Source: Bacillus sp. PAMC26568 (GTDB lineage: Bacteria > Bacillota > Bacilli > Bacillales > Bacillaceae). From it: a stretch of 64,000 nucleotides of DNA. The stretch spans positions 558,001-622,000 of the forward strand of contig NZ_CP060137.1 of the NCBI RefSeq assembly GCF_014235785.1, given 5' to 3'. How positions within the stretch are numbered: position 1 is the first letter of the stretch; every line of letters starts with the position of its first letter. Position numbers and translations under genes: made by a program. Positions 1 through 8,703 of this stretch are shown here, piece by piece. The notes beneath the pieces were generated by a model, which was not told where the DNA came from, did not search any database, and saw only the letters and a program-made list of their open reading frames with translations.

Positions 1-3
1 CAC

Positions 4-97
4 ACTGCTTCCCTACGCTGGTATGATCCAGATCAGGTTCAAAGGGTCAAAGAATCATGTTCTTCTCTCAGTCCAGCATCATGGACTCCCCTAGCAG
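4..97 (-). promoter_or_regulatory. TPP (THI-box) riboswitch, gene lies off the left edge
   Basis: Read on the minus strand, this stretch carries the THI-box landmarks in order: a GGGGAGTCC segment, CTGAGAGAA, ACCCTTTGAACCTGATCTGG and ACCAGCGTAGGGAAG. These are the conserved P2/P3 and P4/P5 pieces of the thiamine pyrophosphate riboswitch. It reads toward position 1, so the regulated gene, expected to be thiamine synthesis or uptake, and any expression platform lie outside the window. The family assignment is secure; the target is unknown. Confidence 0.93.
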
Positions 98-194
98 AAT
101 GAAAAAATATTCATTTGTTAGCAAATATAACAGCTAAAAGAAAAGGCTGCAAGTGATATTTCACAATTTAGAATTCTCCTGATAATATTGGGGT

Positions 195-380
195 TTGCAA
201 TCAGAGGAAACAGCAGCTAAGCTTCAAGCAGCCAAATGCGACTTTTTTGGTATTGACAGAGAGCTTATTGCCTGCCATCCAGCTATCTGGAAAAAGGTAA
301 AATGGGATGAAGATTATCAAAACGGCCTGATTGAACCAAAGGTAAGTGTGGAAATAATCCATCATGGTATTATTAATTAA
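195..380 (+). pseudogene. Ger(x)C germinant-receptor C-terminal fragment
   Basis: About 60 residues read like the extreme C-terminus of Ger(x)C lipoproteins, the C subunit of spore germinant receptors: an acidic DFFGID segment, then P-x-I-W-K-K-V-K-W, then a KVSVEI-IIHHG-I ending. A full GerC protein is about 370 residues and includes a lipobox signal peptide, so some 85% of the gene is missing. The only start here is a TTG with no clear ribosome binding site. I infer a decayed remnant, and no other ger gene is visible nearby. Chance resemblance cannot be excluded because the match is short. Confidence 0.5.
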
Positions 381-517
381 ATGGCAATCAGCTCGGTTCA
401 ATCATACAATACGGGCCATTCCTATTTTAGGTTACTAGGGACTTCGGGCAGTACCTTATATTTTGAAAATTTGATATATTAAAGGTGTGACTGTATTTGG
501 AGGAGGATGGACATATA

Positions 518-2362
518 ATGAAGAATCTGGACCAGAATCATGAAGAGAAAGTCCTTTCTCAGGAAAAACTTGAGGATTTTAGACAGGTCTATCTTAACCA
601 GCTTGAACACTCTCCTACAGCATTTTTGATACATGAAGGCCGGAAATGGAAGTACATAAATTCTGCTGCAATGAAACTATTAAAGATCACCTGTAAAAGT
701 GAACTGATAGGAAAGCCGATTTGGAACCTGATCGATCCCCAATATAGAGAAACAATTGAACAGAGAATTACGGAAACGAATAATGGAGTAACGCCATCTT
801 CAATGGAACAAATTTGGTACACAAATGAAGGGCTGCCCATTGTTGTGGAAGTGACCAGTCTGCCAAGTGTATGGGGTGACAGCCTTTCAACACAGGTTAT
901 CATCAGAGATGTATCAAATAAGAAAAAATTAGAAAAGGAACATGAAGATACTATAAAAAAATTCCGGCTGATAACTGAAAATATGCGGGATATAGTCGGA
1001 CTGCTTGACGACAATGGACTGTTTACCTACGTTTCACCCTCTTATAAAGAAGTGTTAGGGTATGATCTTTCAGAAACTGTAGGGGACAGTCCATTCCAGT
1101 TTGTGCACCCGGAAGATCGTGAACTCATTTCAGGACAATTTTATAAAATGTTCAAGGATCATAGCCAATTAACGGTCGAATATCGGTATTTATGCAAGGA
1201 TGGTTCTTACGTATGGCTTGAGTCGCATGGGATTCCTGTCACTGAAAATGAATCCTTAAAGCATGCTATCGTGATTTCCCGCAACATTACAAAGAGAAAA
1301 CAAACAGAAGAAAAGCTGAGAAAGAGCGAAAGCAAGTATCGGATTATTTTAGAGCACAGCAACGATTTAATTTGCGTTGTCGATTTGGAAGGAAACTATA
1401 AATATGCATCACCCTCCTACAAAAAAATTCTTGGATACGATCCTGAGAGTATGGTAGGACAAAACGTATTCACTTATATTCATGAAGATGATAAAAAAAT
1501 GGCTGAGGAAATTGTAGAACGGCTATTCACAACAAAAGACCCTTTTACAATTCCATATCACAAGGTAAGTAAATCAGGACAAGCTGTTTTGTTTGAGGGA
1601 AAGGGAATGGCGGTCCTAAATCAGCATGGGGAGCCGGAAAGCATTGTATTTATTTCAAGAGACATTACAGAAAAAAGAAAAGTTGAGGAGTATATGCGCA
1701 ATTACGAAAAGCTCTCTGTATTAGGAGAGCTGGCAGCAGGAGTCGCGCATGAAATCCGGAATCCGCTCACATCCATAAAGGGCTTTTTTAAGCTATTAAC
1801 CGAAAAAGAATGCGATCAGCAGGATCAAGAATACCAGAATGTCATCATGGAAGAGTTAAGCAGGATCGAGCAGATTGTCAATGAGTTTATGGCTTTGGCC
1901 AGACCGCAGGCGGTTCATCTAAAAGAATCGGCTGATATCGTGCAGCTCCTTAAAGATACGGTTATTCTGTTAAATCCTGAAGCTGCATTAAAGAATGTTC
2001 ACATTGATCTGCAATTTGATTCTGATGGTTCTTATATAGAATGCGAAAAAAATCAAATGAAGCAAGTTTTCATAAATGTCATGAAAAATGCTATCGAAGC
2101 AATGCCAAATGGGGGTACCCTAAAAATAAAGGGGCAAGAAAAGGAGCTTGTATCGTATCAGCTTACCTTTGAGGATAATGGAACAGGAATCGATGAACAC
2201 CGATTAAAAAAGTTGGGAACTCCTTTCTTTACAACAAAAGAAAAAGGCATTGGACTTGGGCTTACGATCAGCAATAAAATCATTACAGATCATAAAGGAC
2301 AATTTAAGATGGAAAGCGAAATTGGCAAAGGGACAAGGGTTATAATTACACTGAAGAAATAA
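518..2362 (+). CDS. PAS-domain sensor histidine kinase, sporulation-kinase (KinA/KinE) type
   Basis: A cytoplasmic histidine kinase of about 614 residues that probably autophosphorylates and feeds a phosphorelay. Three PAS modules occupy roughly residues 15-130, 140-260 and 265-385; the second and third contain the YVSPSYKEVLGYD-type signature. A HisKA helix follows with the phospho-acceptor His near residue 411 (GVAHEIRNPLTSIKG). The ATPase domain has an N box (NVMKNAIEAM), a G1 box (DNGTGI) and GIGLGL. No transmembrane segment is seen. I chose the ATG at 518 because GGAGGAGG lies 11 bases upstream; the TTG at 497 would precede that site. No response regulator is adjacent, as is usual for orphan sporulation kinases. 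The organisation resembles KinA, but the exact orthologue is uncertain. Confidence 0.85.
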   Translation: MKNLDQNHEEKVLSQEKLEDFRQVYLNQLEHSPTAFLIHEGRKWKYINSAAMKLLKITCKSELIGKPIWNLIDPQYRETIEQRITETNNGVTPSSMEQIWYTNEGLPIVVEVTSLPSVWGDSLSTQVIIRDVSNKKKLEKEHEDTIKKFRLITENMRDIVGLLDDNGLFTYVSPSYKEVLGYDLSETVGDSPFQFVHPEDRELISGQFYKMFKDHSQLTVEYRYLCKDGSYVWLESHGIPVTENESLKHAIVISRNITKRKQTEEKLRKSESKYRIILEHSNDLICVVDLEGNYKYASPSYKKILGYDPESMVGQNVFTYIHEDDKKMAEEIVERLFTTKDPFTIPYHKVSKSGQAVLFEGKGMAVLNQHGEPESIVFISRDITEKRKVEEYMRNYEKLSVLGELAAGVAHEIRNPLTSIKGFFKLLTEKECDQQDQEYQNVIMEELSRIEQIVNEFMALARPQAVHLKESADIVQLLKDTVILLNPEAALKNVHIDLQFDSDGSYIECEKNQMKQVFINVMKNAIEAMPNGGTLKIKGQEKELVSYQLTFEDNGTGIDEHRLKKLGTPFFTTKEKGIGLGLTISNKIITDHKGQFKMESEIGKGTRVIITLKK

Positions 2363-2376
2363 TGGGGGTCAGGATA

Positions 2377-3279
2377 ATGAAGCTGTTTACAAACGAACAA
2401 TTTCATAAAGCTCGTACATTTATGCTTGAAAAAGCACGCAAGGTTGACCGGGCATTATATCTTTTTGAGTTTGAGAATGGGGCAAAAGAAGATGTCATAA
2501 CAGAATTAGAGGTATTTCAAAATCGTGATGGCGGGTTTGGAAATGGGCTTGAACCAGATTTTAGATGCGAGGAATCATCGGCTATGGCTTCAACAATTGG
2601 CTTGCAGTACTTATCAAGAGTCAAAGCAGATGAGGGGGACGCGATTCTTAAAGATGTCATCGCCTATTTCCTTCAGACATACCAAAAGGACATCCCAGGC
2701 TGGGAAAAAGTGCCGCCTGAAGTGGAATCAGCACCAAGGGCACCTTGGTGGAACTACCAGCAGGGAGGATCAGATTGGGGAAATCCAAATGCTGAAATCC
2801 TCGGCTATTTTTACGAGTATAAGAGTTTGATCCCTGCAAATCGATTATCGGGGCTTACAGATTACGCCATCAGCCATCTTCAAAACCAAAAGGAATATGA
2901 ATTTCATGAATTGCTTTGCTACCTAAGACTAGCAGATAAAGCATCCCAAGATATTCTCCGTGAAATGACACCTTATTTGGATGAATTTGTAAACAAATGC
3001 ATTGTCGTGAATCCGGAAAACTGGGGCGGGTATGGGCTGCAGCCTGCAGGCGTTATCCACTCTCCAAACTCCAGATATTATCCGTTATTTGCAGAAAGCA
3101 CAGAACAAAACATAGATGCCATCATTGACCAGCAAACGGAGGATGGCAGCTTTGAACCAAACTGGTCATGGGGACAATACGAAGACACATGGCTCCTTGC
3201 AAAGGAAGAGTGGAAGGGCTGGATCACACTTGAGAAATTAAGACTGCTGCGTGAATTTAACCGAATTGAGGGATTATAA
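2377..3279 (+). CDS. prenyltransferase/terpenoid-cyclase-like alpha-alpha toroid protein
   Basis: A soluble protein of 300 residues with no signal peptide. It contains repeated Q-x(2)-DGGFG-N-G and Q-x(2)-DGSFEPNW motifs, the QW-like repeats that build the alpha/alpha toroid of squalene cyclases and protein prenyltransferases. The aspartate-rich catalytic motif of squalene-hopene cyclase (DXDD) is absent, so catalysis is doubtful. I start at the ATG at 2377, preceded by GGGGGTCAGG; an upstream ATG at 2362 overlaps the kinase stop codon. The 14-bp gap and the shared strand suggest co-transcription with the kinase. No function is known to me. A strong terminator follows. Confidence 0.65.
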   Translation: MKLFTNEQFHKARTFMLEKARKVDRALYLFEFENGAKEDVITELEVFQNRDGGFGNGLEPDFRCEESSAMASTIGLQYLSRVKADEGDAILKDVIAYFLQTYQKDIPGWEKVPPEVESAPRAPWWNYQQGGSDWGNPNAEILGYFYEYKSLIPANRLSGLTDYAISHLQNQKEYEFHELLCYLRLADKASQDILREMTPYLDEFVNKCIVVNPENWGGYGLQPAGVIHSPNSRYYPLFAESTEQNIDAIIDQQTEDGSFEPNWSWGQYEDTWLLAKEEWKGWITLEKLRLLREFNRIEGL

Positions 3280-3283
3280 AAAA

Positions 3284-3310
3284 ACTTCAGTGCTTCCGCT
3301 GAAGTTTTTT
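3284..3310 (+). terminator. rho-independent terminator of the kinase/toroid operon
   Basis: CTTCAG and CTGAAG arms flank a short loop and are followed by six T residues, directly after the stop codon of the toroid-protein gene. Confidence 0.85.
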
Positions 3311-3376
3311 ACTTAATACCCCAGCGAGACATAGGGTTCCAAGGATCATCAACCAATATCTCAACAATCCCATTCC

Positions 3377-3540
3377 GAATGGTGCCCTAGAAACCGGGAA
3401 AAGTGAAATTCAGGTACCCAATAGAGCTGAATGGTGCCCTAGAAACCGGGAAAGTGAAATGCAGGTCCCAATAGAGCCGAATGGTGCTCTAGAAACCGGA
3501 AAAATGAAATCCAGGTACCCAATAGAGCGATATGGTGCCT
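3377..3540. repeat. tandem array of about three 50-52 bp units
   Basis: The unit starts GAATGGTGCCCTAGAAACCG and recurs at 3377, 3429, 3479 and, truncated, at 3529. Copies differ by a few substitutions and one or two indels. Units abut with no spacers, so this is not a CRISPR array. GGTACC near the end of one unit can pair, with one G-U, with GGTGCC at the start of the next. Unit length matches the unrelated-sequence array at 32381-32840. Apart from this array and the terminator, I see nothing between 3280 and 3583. Confidence 0.85.
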
Positions 3541-3583
3541 TTTCAGCCACAGAGAAAGCCCCCCGTTTTCCACGGATGTATTT

Positions 3584-3814
3584 CTAAAATAATTTGATAA
3601 ACTCCTCATATCCTTCTTTCTCCAGGTCTTCAGCAGGTACAAAACGCATTGCAGCTGAATTCATGCAATACCTTAGTCCTTTTGGCTTTGCTTGAACGAC
3701 AGACTGCCTGCTGATCTCGTGAATAAAGCTTCTCCGCCCTTGAACAGCACAAATGTAAGAATTGGAATCAGCACGATTGACACGATAATCTTCACACTTC
3801 TTTTTTTCAATCAT
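3584..3814 (-). pseudogene. msrB: decayed msrB, C-terminal part
   Basis: The last 33 residues ([14 protein letters not shown], then P[12 protein letters not shown]) are a clean match to the C-terminus of peptide-methionine (R)-S-oxide reductase MsrB, including the Cys of the RYC-x-N motif. Upstream the reading degrades: [10 protein letters not shown] is recognisable as the RSRDADSHLGH region only if small indels are allowed, and the N-terminal zinc-binding half (CxxC pairs) is gone. The intact enzyme is about 145 residues. I infer an inactivated gene. It sits directly beside the tandem array at 3377-3540. Confidence 0.7.
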
Positions 3815-3979
3815 CCCATCCTTTACATGTTTAAAAAGGAAACGTGTCAGCAGTTAAATAGGATCATTTAGTCTTCCTCTTTATCGTACAAAATTTGAGG
3901 ATTCATGAACAGCTTTAACGCTCCAGACATCTTTGATATGCAGAGGCAGGCATTCAAAAAAACTTGTTTGTGAACACAT

Positions 3980-4014
3980 AAAAAAACGGGTGATAAACGT
4001 TGCGTCTATCACCC
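3980..4014 (-). terminator. terminator of the HAD/membrane/GNAT operon
   Basis: On the minus strand, GGGTGATA and TATCACCC arms around an 11-nt loop are followed by a run of T. It lies just past the stop of the GNAT gene. Confidence 0.88.
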
Positions 4015-4020
4015 TGTCCA

Positions 4021-4527
4021 TTAAATGCTTCTTATGTAGCGTATGCTTTTATATGTTTCATTTTTGACACTTCCAAAGCTTTCCAGTTCTTCTTGAAAAG
4101 TAAAGCCGCGAGCCTCGTAGAATGGAATGCCTAAATCGTTTCCTTTTGCTACAGAGACTCTCTGTTTGGATGCGCCATATTTTTTTTGATCCTCTGTTAT
4201 GGCGTTTAAAAGAAGGGTTCCGATCCCTTCTCCGCGTCTCTTTGGATCAAGGTAAAGGACATAAAGTTCAGCTGTCGTATCATCAGCCATCCCGCCTCCG
4301 CCTGCACCAACCACTTGATTATGTTCAATAGCAGCAAACCAGCCATTCCAATAGCGGCTATGCTTGATAACTTCATCAGAAATGCGCTTTTCATTGTAAA
4401 ACTCTTCAATTACTCTATCAATATAATCAGAGCTGTGTGAGTGTTGGTACGTGTTCCTATACCCATCACTGCAGACTTGGATGATGCCATGGACATGTTC
4501 CGGTTTTCCTTTTAGAACCGTAATCAC
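4021..4527 (-). CDS. GNAT family N-acetyltransferase
   Basis: A 168-residue GCN5-related acetyltransferase that would move an acetyl group from acetyl-CoA to an amine. The core is visible: VVGAGGGG on beta4, ELYVLYLDP, then the acetyl-CoA pyrophosphate loop RRGEGIG, and the late N-D-x(3)-FYEARGF motif. It starts with GTG at 4527; its GGAGG ribosome binding site lies inside the last codons of the upstream membrane-protein gene, so the two are probably translationally coupled. It is the last gene of a three-gene minus-strand operon. The substrate cannot be read from the sequence. Confidence 0.85.
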   Translation of the reverse strand: MITVLKGKPEHVHGIIQVCSDGYRNTYQHSHSSDYIDRVIEEFYNEKRISDEVIKHSRYWNGWFAAIEHNQVVGAGGGGMADDTTAELYVLYLDPKRRGEGIGTLLLNAITEDQKKYGASKQRVSVAKGNDLGIPFYEARGFTFQEELESFGSVKNETYKSIRYIRSI

Positions 4528-4530
4528 CCA

Positions 4531-4821
4531 TTAATCCTCCACATGGTTTTTTACTCTGCGGGAATAAAAGCTGAAAATAAATACTACCATGGCAAAAGCA
4601 GAACCTGCCATAACGAACATTCCGTCAAACGTGTTGTGACTGCCTGTTAGTTGCCACAATTTAAATGGAATGACCAGAACGACTATGCTGATAATTATAC
4701 CTAAATAAATTTTGAGAATATTTTCACTCGTATTTTTACTTGAACCTTTCAGCTTTGCAAGTGAATCTAAAACAAAGACCAAGAGCAGCAATGCTGCTAT
4801 CAAAATGAAAAAATTTCCCAT
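4531..4821 (-). CDS. small three-helix membrane protein of unknown function
   Basis: A 96-residue protein with three hydrophobic segments, at about residues 3-20, 38-58 and 68-88, separated by basic loops. Start is ATG with GAGGTGAAATA upstream. It lies between a HAD phosphatase gene and a GNAT gene in the same orientation, with a 19-bp gap to the former and a coupled junction to the latter. I recognise no family. It is probably a real gene because of the good ribosome binding site and operon packing. Confidence 0.7.
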   Translation of the reverse strand: MGNFFILIAALLLLVFVLDSLAKLKGSSKNTSENILKIYLGIIISIVVLVIPFKLWQLTGSHNTFDGMFVMAGSAFAMVVFIFSFYSRRVKNHVED

Positions 4822-4840
4822 TATTTCACCTCATTTATAG

Positions 4841-5527
4841 TTAAACAAACGTTTGATTAAGCTGTGTATTTTCTTGTTGCAGCAAGGACTTTTTTAGTTC
4901 GCTCACCGATAGTGCAATGATATCCGGTTCAGCTGAACAGATTTCTTCTTTTGACCCATATCCATACAAAACGCCAATCGATGAGATGTCATTTTGTTTA
5001 GCGCCGATTAAATCATGCACACGGTCACCAATCATGACGATCTCGGGTTTTGATATATTCGGATAATGTTTTAAAACCTCTGCGATAATTTCTGATTTAG
5101 CTGTTCTTGTGCCATCGAGATGGCTTCCGACAACTCTATCAAAAAAGGAATCCATTTTAAAATGGGAAAGTATTTTTTCCGCAAAGATTGTTGGTTTCGA
5201 TGTAGCAACTGTGAGGATTATCTTTTCATGCTGCAAGGCTTCAAGCAGGTCAATCATTCCAGGATAAACCTCATTTTCATACATACCTTTCTGCGTAAAA
5301 TATTCTCGGTAGTATTGAATGGCTTCGCTGGTCCTCTGTTTGTCAAATTTTAATTGTGTTTTGAACGATTCTTGAAGTGGAGGGCCAATAAATGGTTTCA
5401 AATCAGCGGGCTGCGGTACTTCACAATTCAAAGCTCTTAATGCGTACATAATGGAATGAATGATTCCTGATCCCGGATCTGTCAGTGTTCCGTCTAAATC
5501 AAACATTACGAGCTTATAAGGATGCAT
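4841..5527 (-). CDS. HAD-superfamily phosphatase, phosphoglycolate-phosphatase-like
   Basis: A 228-residue haloacid dehalogenase hydrolase. Motif I is FDLDGTLTDPG with the nucleophilic Asp, motif II VATSKP, motif III a Lys in TAKSEI, and motif IV IGDRVHDL. An alpha-helical cap lies between motifs I and II, as in Gph and pyrophosphatase PpaX. Members dephosphorylate small phosphoesters; the substrate is not evident. I prefer ATG at 5527 over 5533 because GGAGGT abuts the latter and is six bases from the former. It is the first gene of the operon with the membrane protein and GNAT. Confidence 0.85.
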   Translation of the reverse strand: MHPYKLVMFDLDGTLTDPGSGIIHSIMYALRALNCEVPQPADLKPFIGPPLQESFKTQLKFDKQRTSEAIQYYREYFTQKGMYENEVYPGMIDLLEALQHEKIILTVATSKPTIFAEKILSHFKMDSFFDRVVGSHLDGTRTAKSEIIAEVLKHYPNISKPEIVMIGDRVHDLIGAKQNDISSIGVLYGYGSKEEICSAEPDIIALSVSELKKSLLQQENTQLNQTFV

Positions 5528-5654
5528 GGCCATACCTCCGCCGTTTTTCTATAGTTTATCAAAAAAATTGGAAGAGGATAGGGGTCTTAAAAAGGTTTAT
5601 ATGAACTTTTCTTGAATAAAAAGAGTAACGGAAAAAAATACGGAGGTGGACTAA

Positions 5655-7040
5655 ATGGAATTTCGAATTGAAAAGGATACAATGGGCGAGATAAAAGTTC
5701 CTGCAGATAAATTTTGGGGAGCACAGACCCAGCGGAGCAAAGAGAACTTTAAAATTGGAGCAGAAAGAATGCCGCAGGAACTGATTGAAGCATTTGCAAT
5801 ATTGAAAAGAAGTGCAGCAAAAGTCAATAAACAACTGGGAAAACTGAGCGAGGAAAAAGAAAAAGCGATTGTAAAGGTTTGTGATGACATTCTCAGCGGT
5901 AAGCTGAATGATCATTTTCCCCTAGTTGTTTGGCAAACGGGAAGCGGAACGCAAAGCAATATGAATGTAAATGAAGTGATAGCGAATAGGGGCAATGTTT
6001 TCCTTGAAGGCAGCAATCAAGCCATTCATCCTAACGACGATGTGAATATGGGGCAAAGCTCAAATGATACCTTTCCGACTGCGATGCATGTATCAGGAGT
6101 GATAGCGGTATTAGATACACTCGTTCCTGCGATTGATAAACTGTATTTAACCCTAGCAAACAAAGCGAAGGAAAACGAAGAGGTTGTCAAAATCGGCCGA
6201 ACCCACCTGCAGGACGCAACACCGCTCACGTTGGGCCAGGAAATAAGCGGCTGGGTCCATATGCTGCAAAAATCAAAGGATATGATCCTCCTGTCGATCG
6301 AAAAAATGCGGGATCTTGCGATAGGCGGAACAGCAGTTGGTACAGGGATCAACGCTCATCCTGATTTCGGGAGGCTCGTTGCTGAGGAAATCAGTCTTTA
6401 TACAGCAACAAAATTCCGTACTTCGGAAAATAAGTTTCACGCACTGACAAGCCATGATGAAATCGTCTTTGTACATGGAGCATTAAAAGGGCTGGCTGCT
6501 GATTTAATGAAAATTGCAAACGATGTCAGATGGCTTGCAAGCGGTCCAAGGTGCGGGATCGGTGAAATCACCATTCCTGAAAATGAACCAGGGAGTTCCA
6601 TTATGCCTGGAAAAGTAAACCCCACGCAAAGTGAAGCGATCACAATGGTAGCTGCACAAGTGATGGGCAATGATGCGACCATCGGATTTGCAGCGAGCCA
6701 GGGCAATTTCGAACTGAATGTATTTAAACCTGTCATTATGTACAATTTCCTGCAGTCTGTGAGATTGCTAGCAGATTCCATTCATTCCTTTAATGACCAC
6801 TGTGCGATCGGGATCAAACCAAATTTGGAAGTGATTGATAAATATTTGAATGAATCACTTATGCTTGTTACAGCTTTAAATCCACATATTGGCTATGCAA
6901 ATGCAGCGAAAATTGCGAAGGAAGCCCATAAAGATGGGAGCACGCTAAAGGAAGCGGCACTAAAACTCAATTTACTGACAGAAGAAGAGTTTGATGAGTA
7001 TGTGAATCCGCTTGATATGATTGGACCTCGGGGAGAGTAG
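5655..7040 (+). CDS. fumC: class II fumarate hydratase
   Basis: A 461-residue fumarase (CitG in Bacillus subtilis) that converts fumarate to L-malate in the TCA cycle. It carries the superfamily signature [15 protein letters not shown], the substrate loops [14 protein letters not shown] and [10 protein letters not shown] (His184, equivalent to the E. coli FumC catalytic His188), and [11 protein letters not shown]. The length is normal for class II, oxygen-stable, homotetrameric fumarases. Start ATG is preceded by GGAGGTGG. It appears monocistronic, and the downstream segment is non-coding and structured. Confidence 0.97.
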   Translation: MEFRIEKDTMGEIKVPADKFWGAQTQRSKENFKIGAERMPQELIEAFAILKRSAAKVNKQLGKLSEEKEKAIVKVCDDILSGKLNDHFPLVVWQTGSGTQSNMNVNEVIANRGNVFLEGSNQAIHPNDDVNMGQSSNDTFPTAMHVSGVIAVLDTLVPAIDKLYLTLANKAKENEEVVKIGRTHLQDATPLTLGQEISGWVHMLQKSKDMILLSIEKMRDLAIGGTAVGTGINAHPDFGRLVAEEISLYTATKFRTSENKFHALTSHDEIVFVHGALKGLAADLMKIANDVRWLASGPRCGIGEITIPENEPGSSIMPGKVNPTQSEAITMVAAQVMGNDATIGFAASQGNFELNVFKPVIMYNFLQSVRLLADSIHSFNDHCAIGIKPNLEVIDKYLNESLMLVTALNPHIGYANAAKIAKEAHKDGSTLKEAALKLNLLTEEEFDEYVNPLDMIGPRGE

Positions 7041-7077
7041 GCAAAAGGTTATCCACGTTCTGGGTACGCTGAAACAT

Positions 7078-7136
7078 AGGTTCCAAGTGAATTTATACTT
7101 GCATGAAGTGCATGTAGGCAGTCTCAAGTGGAACCT
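7078..7136. other. branched inverted-repeat element after fumC
   Basis: An outer 8-bp helix, AGGTTCCA with TGGAACCT, encloses two smaller inverted repeats: AAGT...ACTT, and TGCATG...CATGTA with one G-U. It could fold as a three-way junction. No T run follows, so it is not a classical terminator. Confidence 0.5.
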
Positions 7137-7206
7137 CCTGTATAAATATTGTGATATTATTGTACCATTATTCAGATTTTACAGATTGATATTTTGGTTT
7201 TCGCTT

Positions 7207-7282
7207 ATATACTGATAAAGCCTTGAATTACACTGATAAAAAGGCGAAATACACTGATAAACTCTGGATTTACACTGATAAA
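7207..7282. repeat. four 21-bp direct repeats (TACACTGATAAA core)
   Basis: The core TACACTGATAAA occurs at 7229, 7250 and 7271, with TATACTGATAA at 7208. Spacing is exactly 21 bp, or two helical turns, and the intervening 9 bp differ. I see no gene between 7041 and 7365; this array, the branched element and a weak terminator fill it. Confidence 0.85.
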
Positions 7283-7318
7283 ACTTTCAAATAGCCCTTT
7301 TGCTCTATAAATCAAAGG

Positions 7319-7342
7319 AAAGAGCCCATCAAGCGGGCCTTT
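7319..7342 (-). terminator. probable terminator downstream of cssS
   Basis: AAAG-A-GCCC and GGGC-CTTT arms around a 7-nt loop lie 24 bp past the cssS stop. The trailing T run is short. Confidence 0.5.
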
Positions 7343-7365
7343 CTGTTTACAAACAGCTATATTTC

Positions 7366-8703
7366 TTATCTTGCGGGTACTTTTACATAAAACGAACTCA
7401 TTCCACCCTCATTCACAGCCCAAACGGTTCCATGATGAAGTTCAGCAATTCGTTTTACAATGTTCAATCCCAAGCCGAATTCGCCATCGCTGCCTTTATG
7501 GAATGGTTCAAATAAATGCGGCAGGATATTTTCATCAATTGGCGGTCCGTCGTTCCAAATTTTAAGCAGGACATCATTTCCCTTTTTGTTTAACCTTACG
7601 CCAATGATGGAATGAGCATATCTAAGCTGATTCTCATACAGGTTTTCGAGAAGTTTTACCCATAGTTCTTCATCGCCGTAAATAACAGCACGTTCAAGGT
7701 CTATTTCAAAGTCAAGCTCCTGGCGTGACCATTTCATCCGTTCTATGACATGATGAATCGTCACATTCAGTTCAAATCCTGATTTATTTGAGTTTCTTGA
7801 TGATAAGTAATCCAGTTTCGTGATATAAAGCAAATCCTTGATTTTTTTCTCAAGGCGTTCTGATTCTTCTTCGATGACGTCCATCGTACTTGCTAAATCA
7901 CCTTTCGGATAAATGCCGTCATTCACGGATTTTGCATATCCGCGAATGACCATGACAGGAGTTTTTAAGTCATGAGAAATATTTTGCAGCAGGGTCCGTT
8001 GGGCTTCATCTTTTTGAACAAGTCTTTTCCTCATATGTTCAATCGTTTCTCCCAGTTTTCCGATTTCATCGCTTCTATCAAGGATAACAGGTTCGTGCCA
8101 ATCCTCATTCGATATCCGCTTGACATCTTTTTCAAGAGACACCAATGGCCGCGATAAATACTTTGCAAGCCAAATCGAAGGAATCCAGCTGAAAAGAAAC
8201 ACGATGATCAACACTAACACCAGCTGTTTGAATAAAGTCAAAACGAGATCATTTCGATAGGAATCCCACGCATATGAAAGGAGAAAGGCTGATTCACCAT
8301 TATATGAAACTTTTTTTATGACAAAAAAGAGCCTTTCATCATTTATCTCTCTTGAATATTCTTCTGTGATAGCTTCCTGCTTCGAAGCTAAAAATTGGGT
8401 TTCCTGCAGAAACTTTGTCGGCAATTTTTTCTGGTTATTGATAAATGGTGCACTCTCAGGAAGAATAAGATGCTGAACAGAACGATCCGGAGATAGCTTT
8501 TTATTGAATGGATTCATACCGCCATCGCCTTGAAGCTGATATTCAGTTAAAATGTGCTGTTCATTTTCGATCGTCGTATAGATTTCATTTGTGAAAAAAT
8601 TCCGCAGTGTGGTTGGGAAAATAATCATCAGCAATATAGAAATGACGAGCAGAATTCCTGAAATGACAACCCATATTTGAAACGTCAGTGATTTATTTTT
8701 CAT
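7366..8703 (-). CDS. cssS: secretion-stress sensor histidine kinase CssS
   Basis: A membrane sensor kinase of 445 residues that detects misfolded exported protein. TM helices lie at about 8-30 and 160-178 with a roughly 130-residue extracytoplasmic sensor between. A HAMP region follows at about 180-233, then HisKA with His244 (QNISHDLKTPVMVIRG) and an ATPase domain with FEPFHKG and GLGLNIV. The N-terminus (FQIWVVISGILL) and the HisKA region closely follow B. subtilis CssS, as I recall it. It overlaps the cssR stop by ATGA. The divergent htrB next door is the classical target, which supports the assignment strongly. Confidence 0.92.
   Translation of the reverse strand: MKNKSLTFQIWVVISGILLVISILLMIIFPTTLRNFFTNEIYTTIENEQHILTEYQLQGDGGMNPFNKKLSPDRSVQHLILPESAPFINNQKKLPTKFLQETQFLASKQEAITEEYSREINDERLFFVIKKVSYNGESAFLLSYAWDSYRNDLVLTLFKQLVLVLIIVFLFSWIPSIWLAKYLSRPLVSLEKDVKRISNEDWHEPVILDRSDEIGKLGETIEHMRKRLVQKDEAQRTLLQNISHDLKTPVMVIRGYAKSVNDGIYPKGDLASTMDVIEEESERLEKKIKDLLYITKLDYLSSRNSNKSGFELNVTIHHVIERMKWSRQELDFEIDLERAVIYGDEELWVKLLENLYENQLRYAHSIIGVRLNKKGNDVLLKIWNDGPPIDENILPHLFEPFHKGSDGEFGLGLNIVKRIAELHHGTVWAVNEGGMSSFYVKVPAR

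Noticed and set aside
589-1014. 141-codon minus-strand open frame opposite the histidine kinase
   Set aside because: It lies wholly antisense to a well-supported PAS kinase, has no ribosome binding site and shows no family motif.
3377-3540. possible CRISPR array
   Set aside because: Units abut without unique spacers and diverge along their length; no cas genes are present. The same holds for 32381-32840.
5559-5915. 118-codon minus-strand frame over the fumC start
   Set aside because: It is a shadow of fumC; a Phe/Leu/Cys-rich composition is typical of antisense frames.
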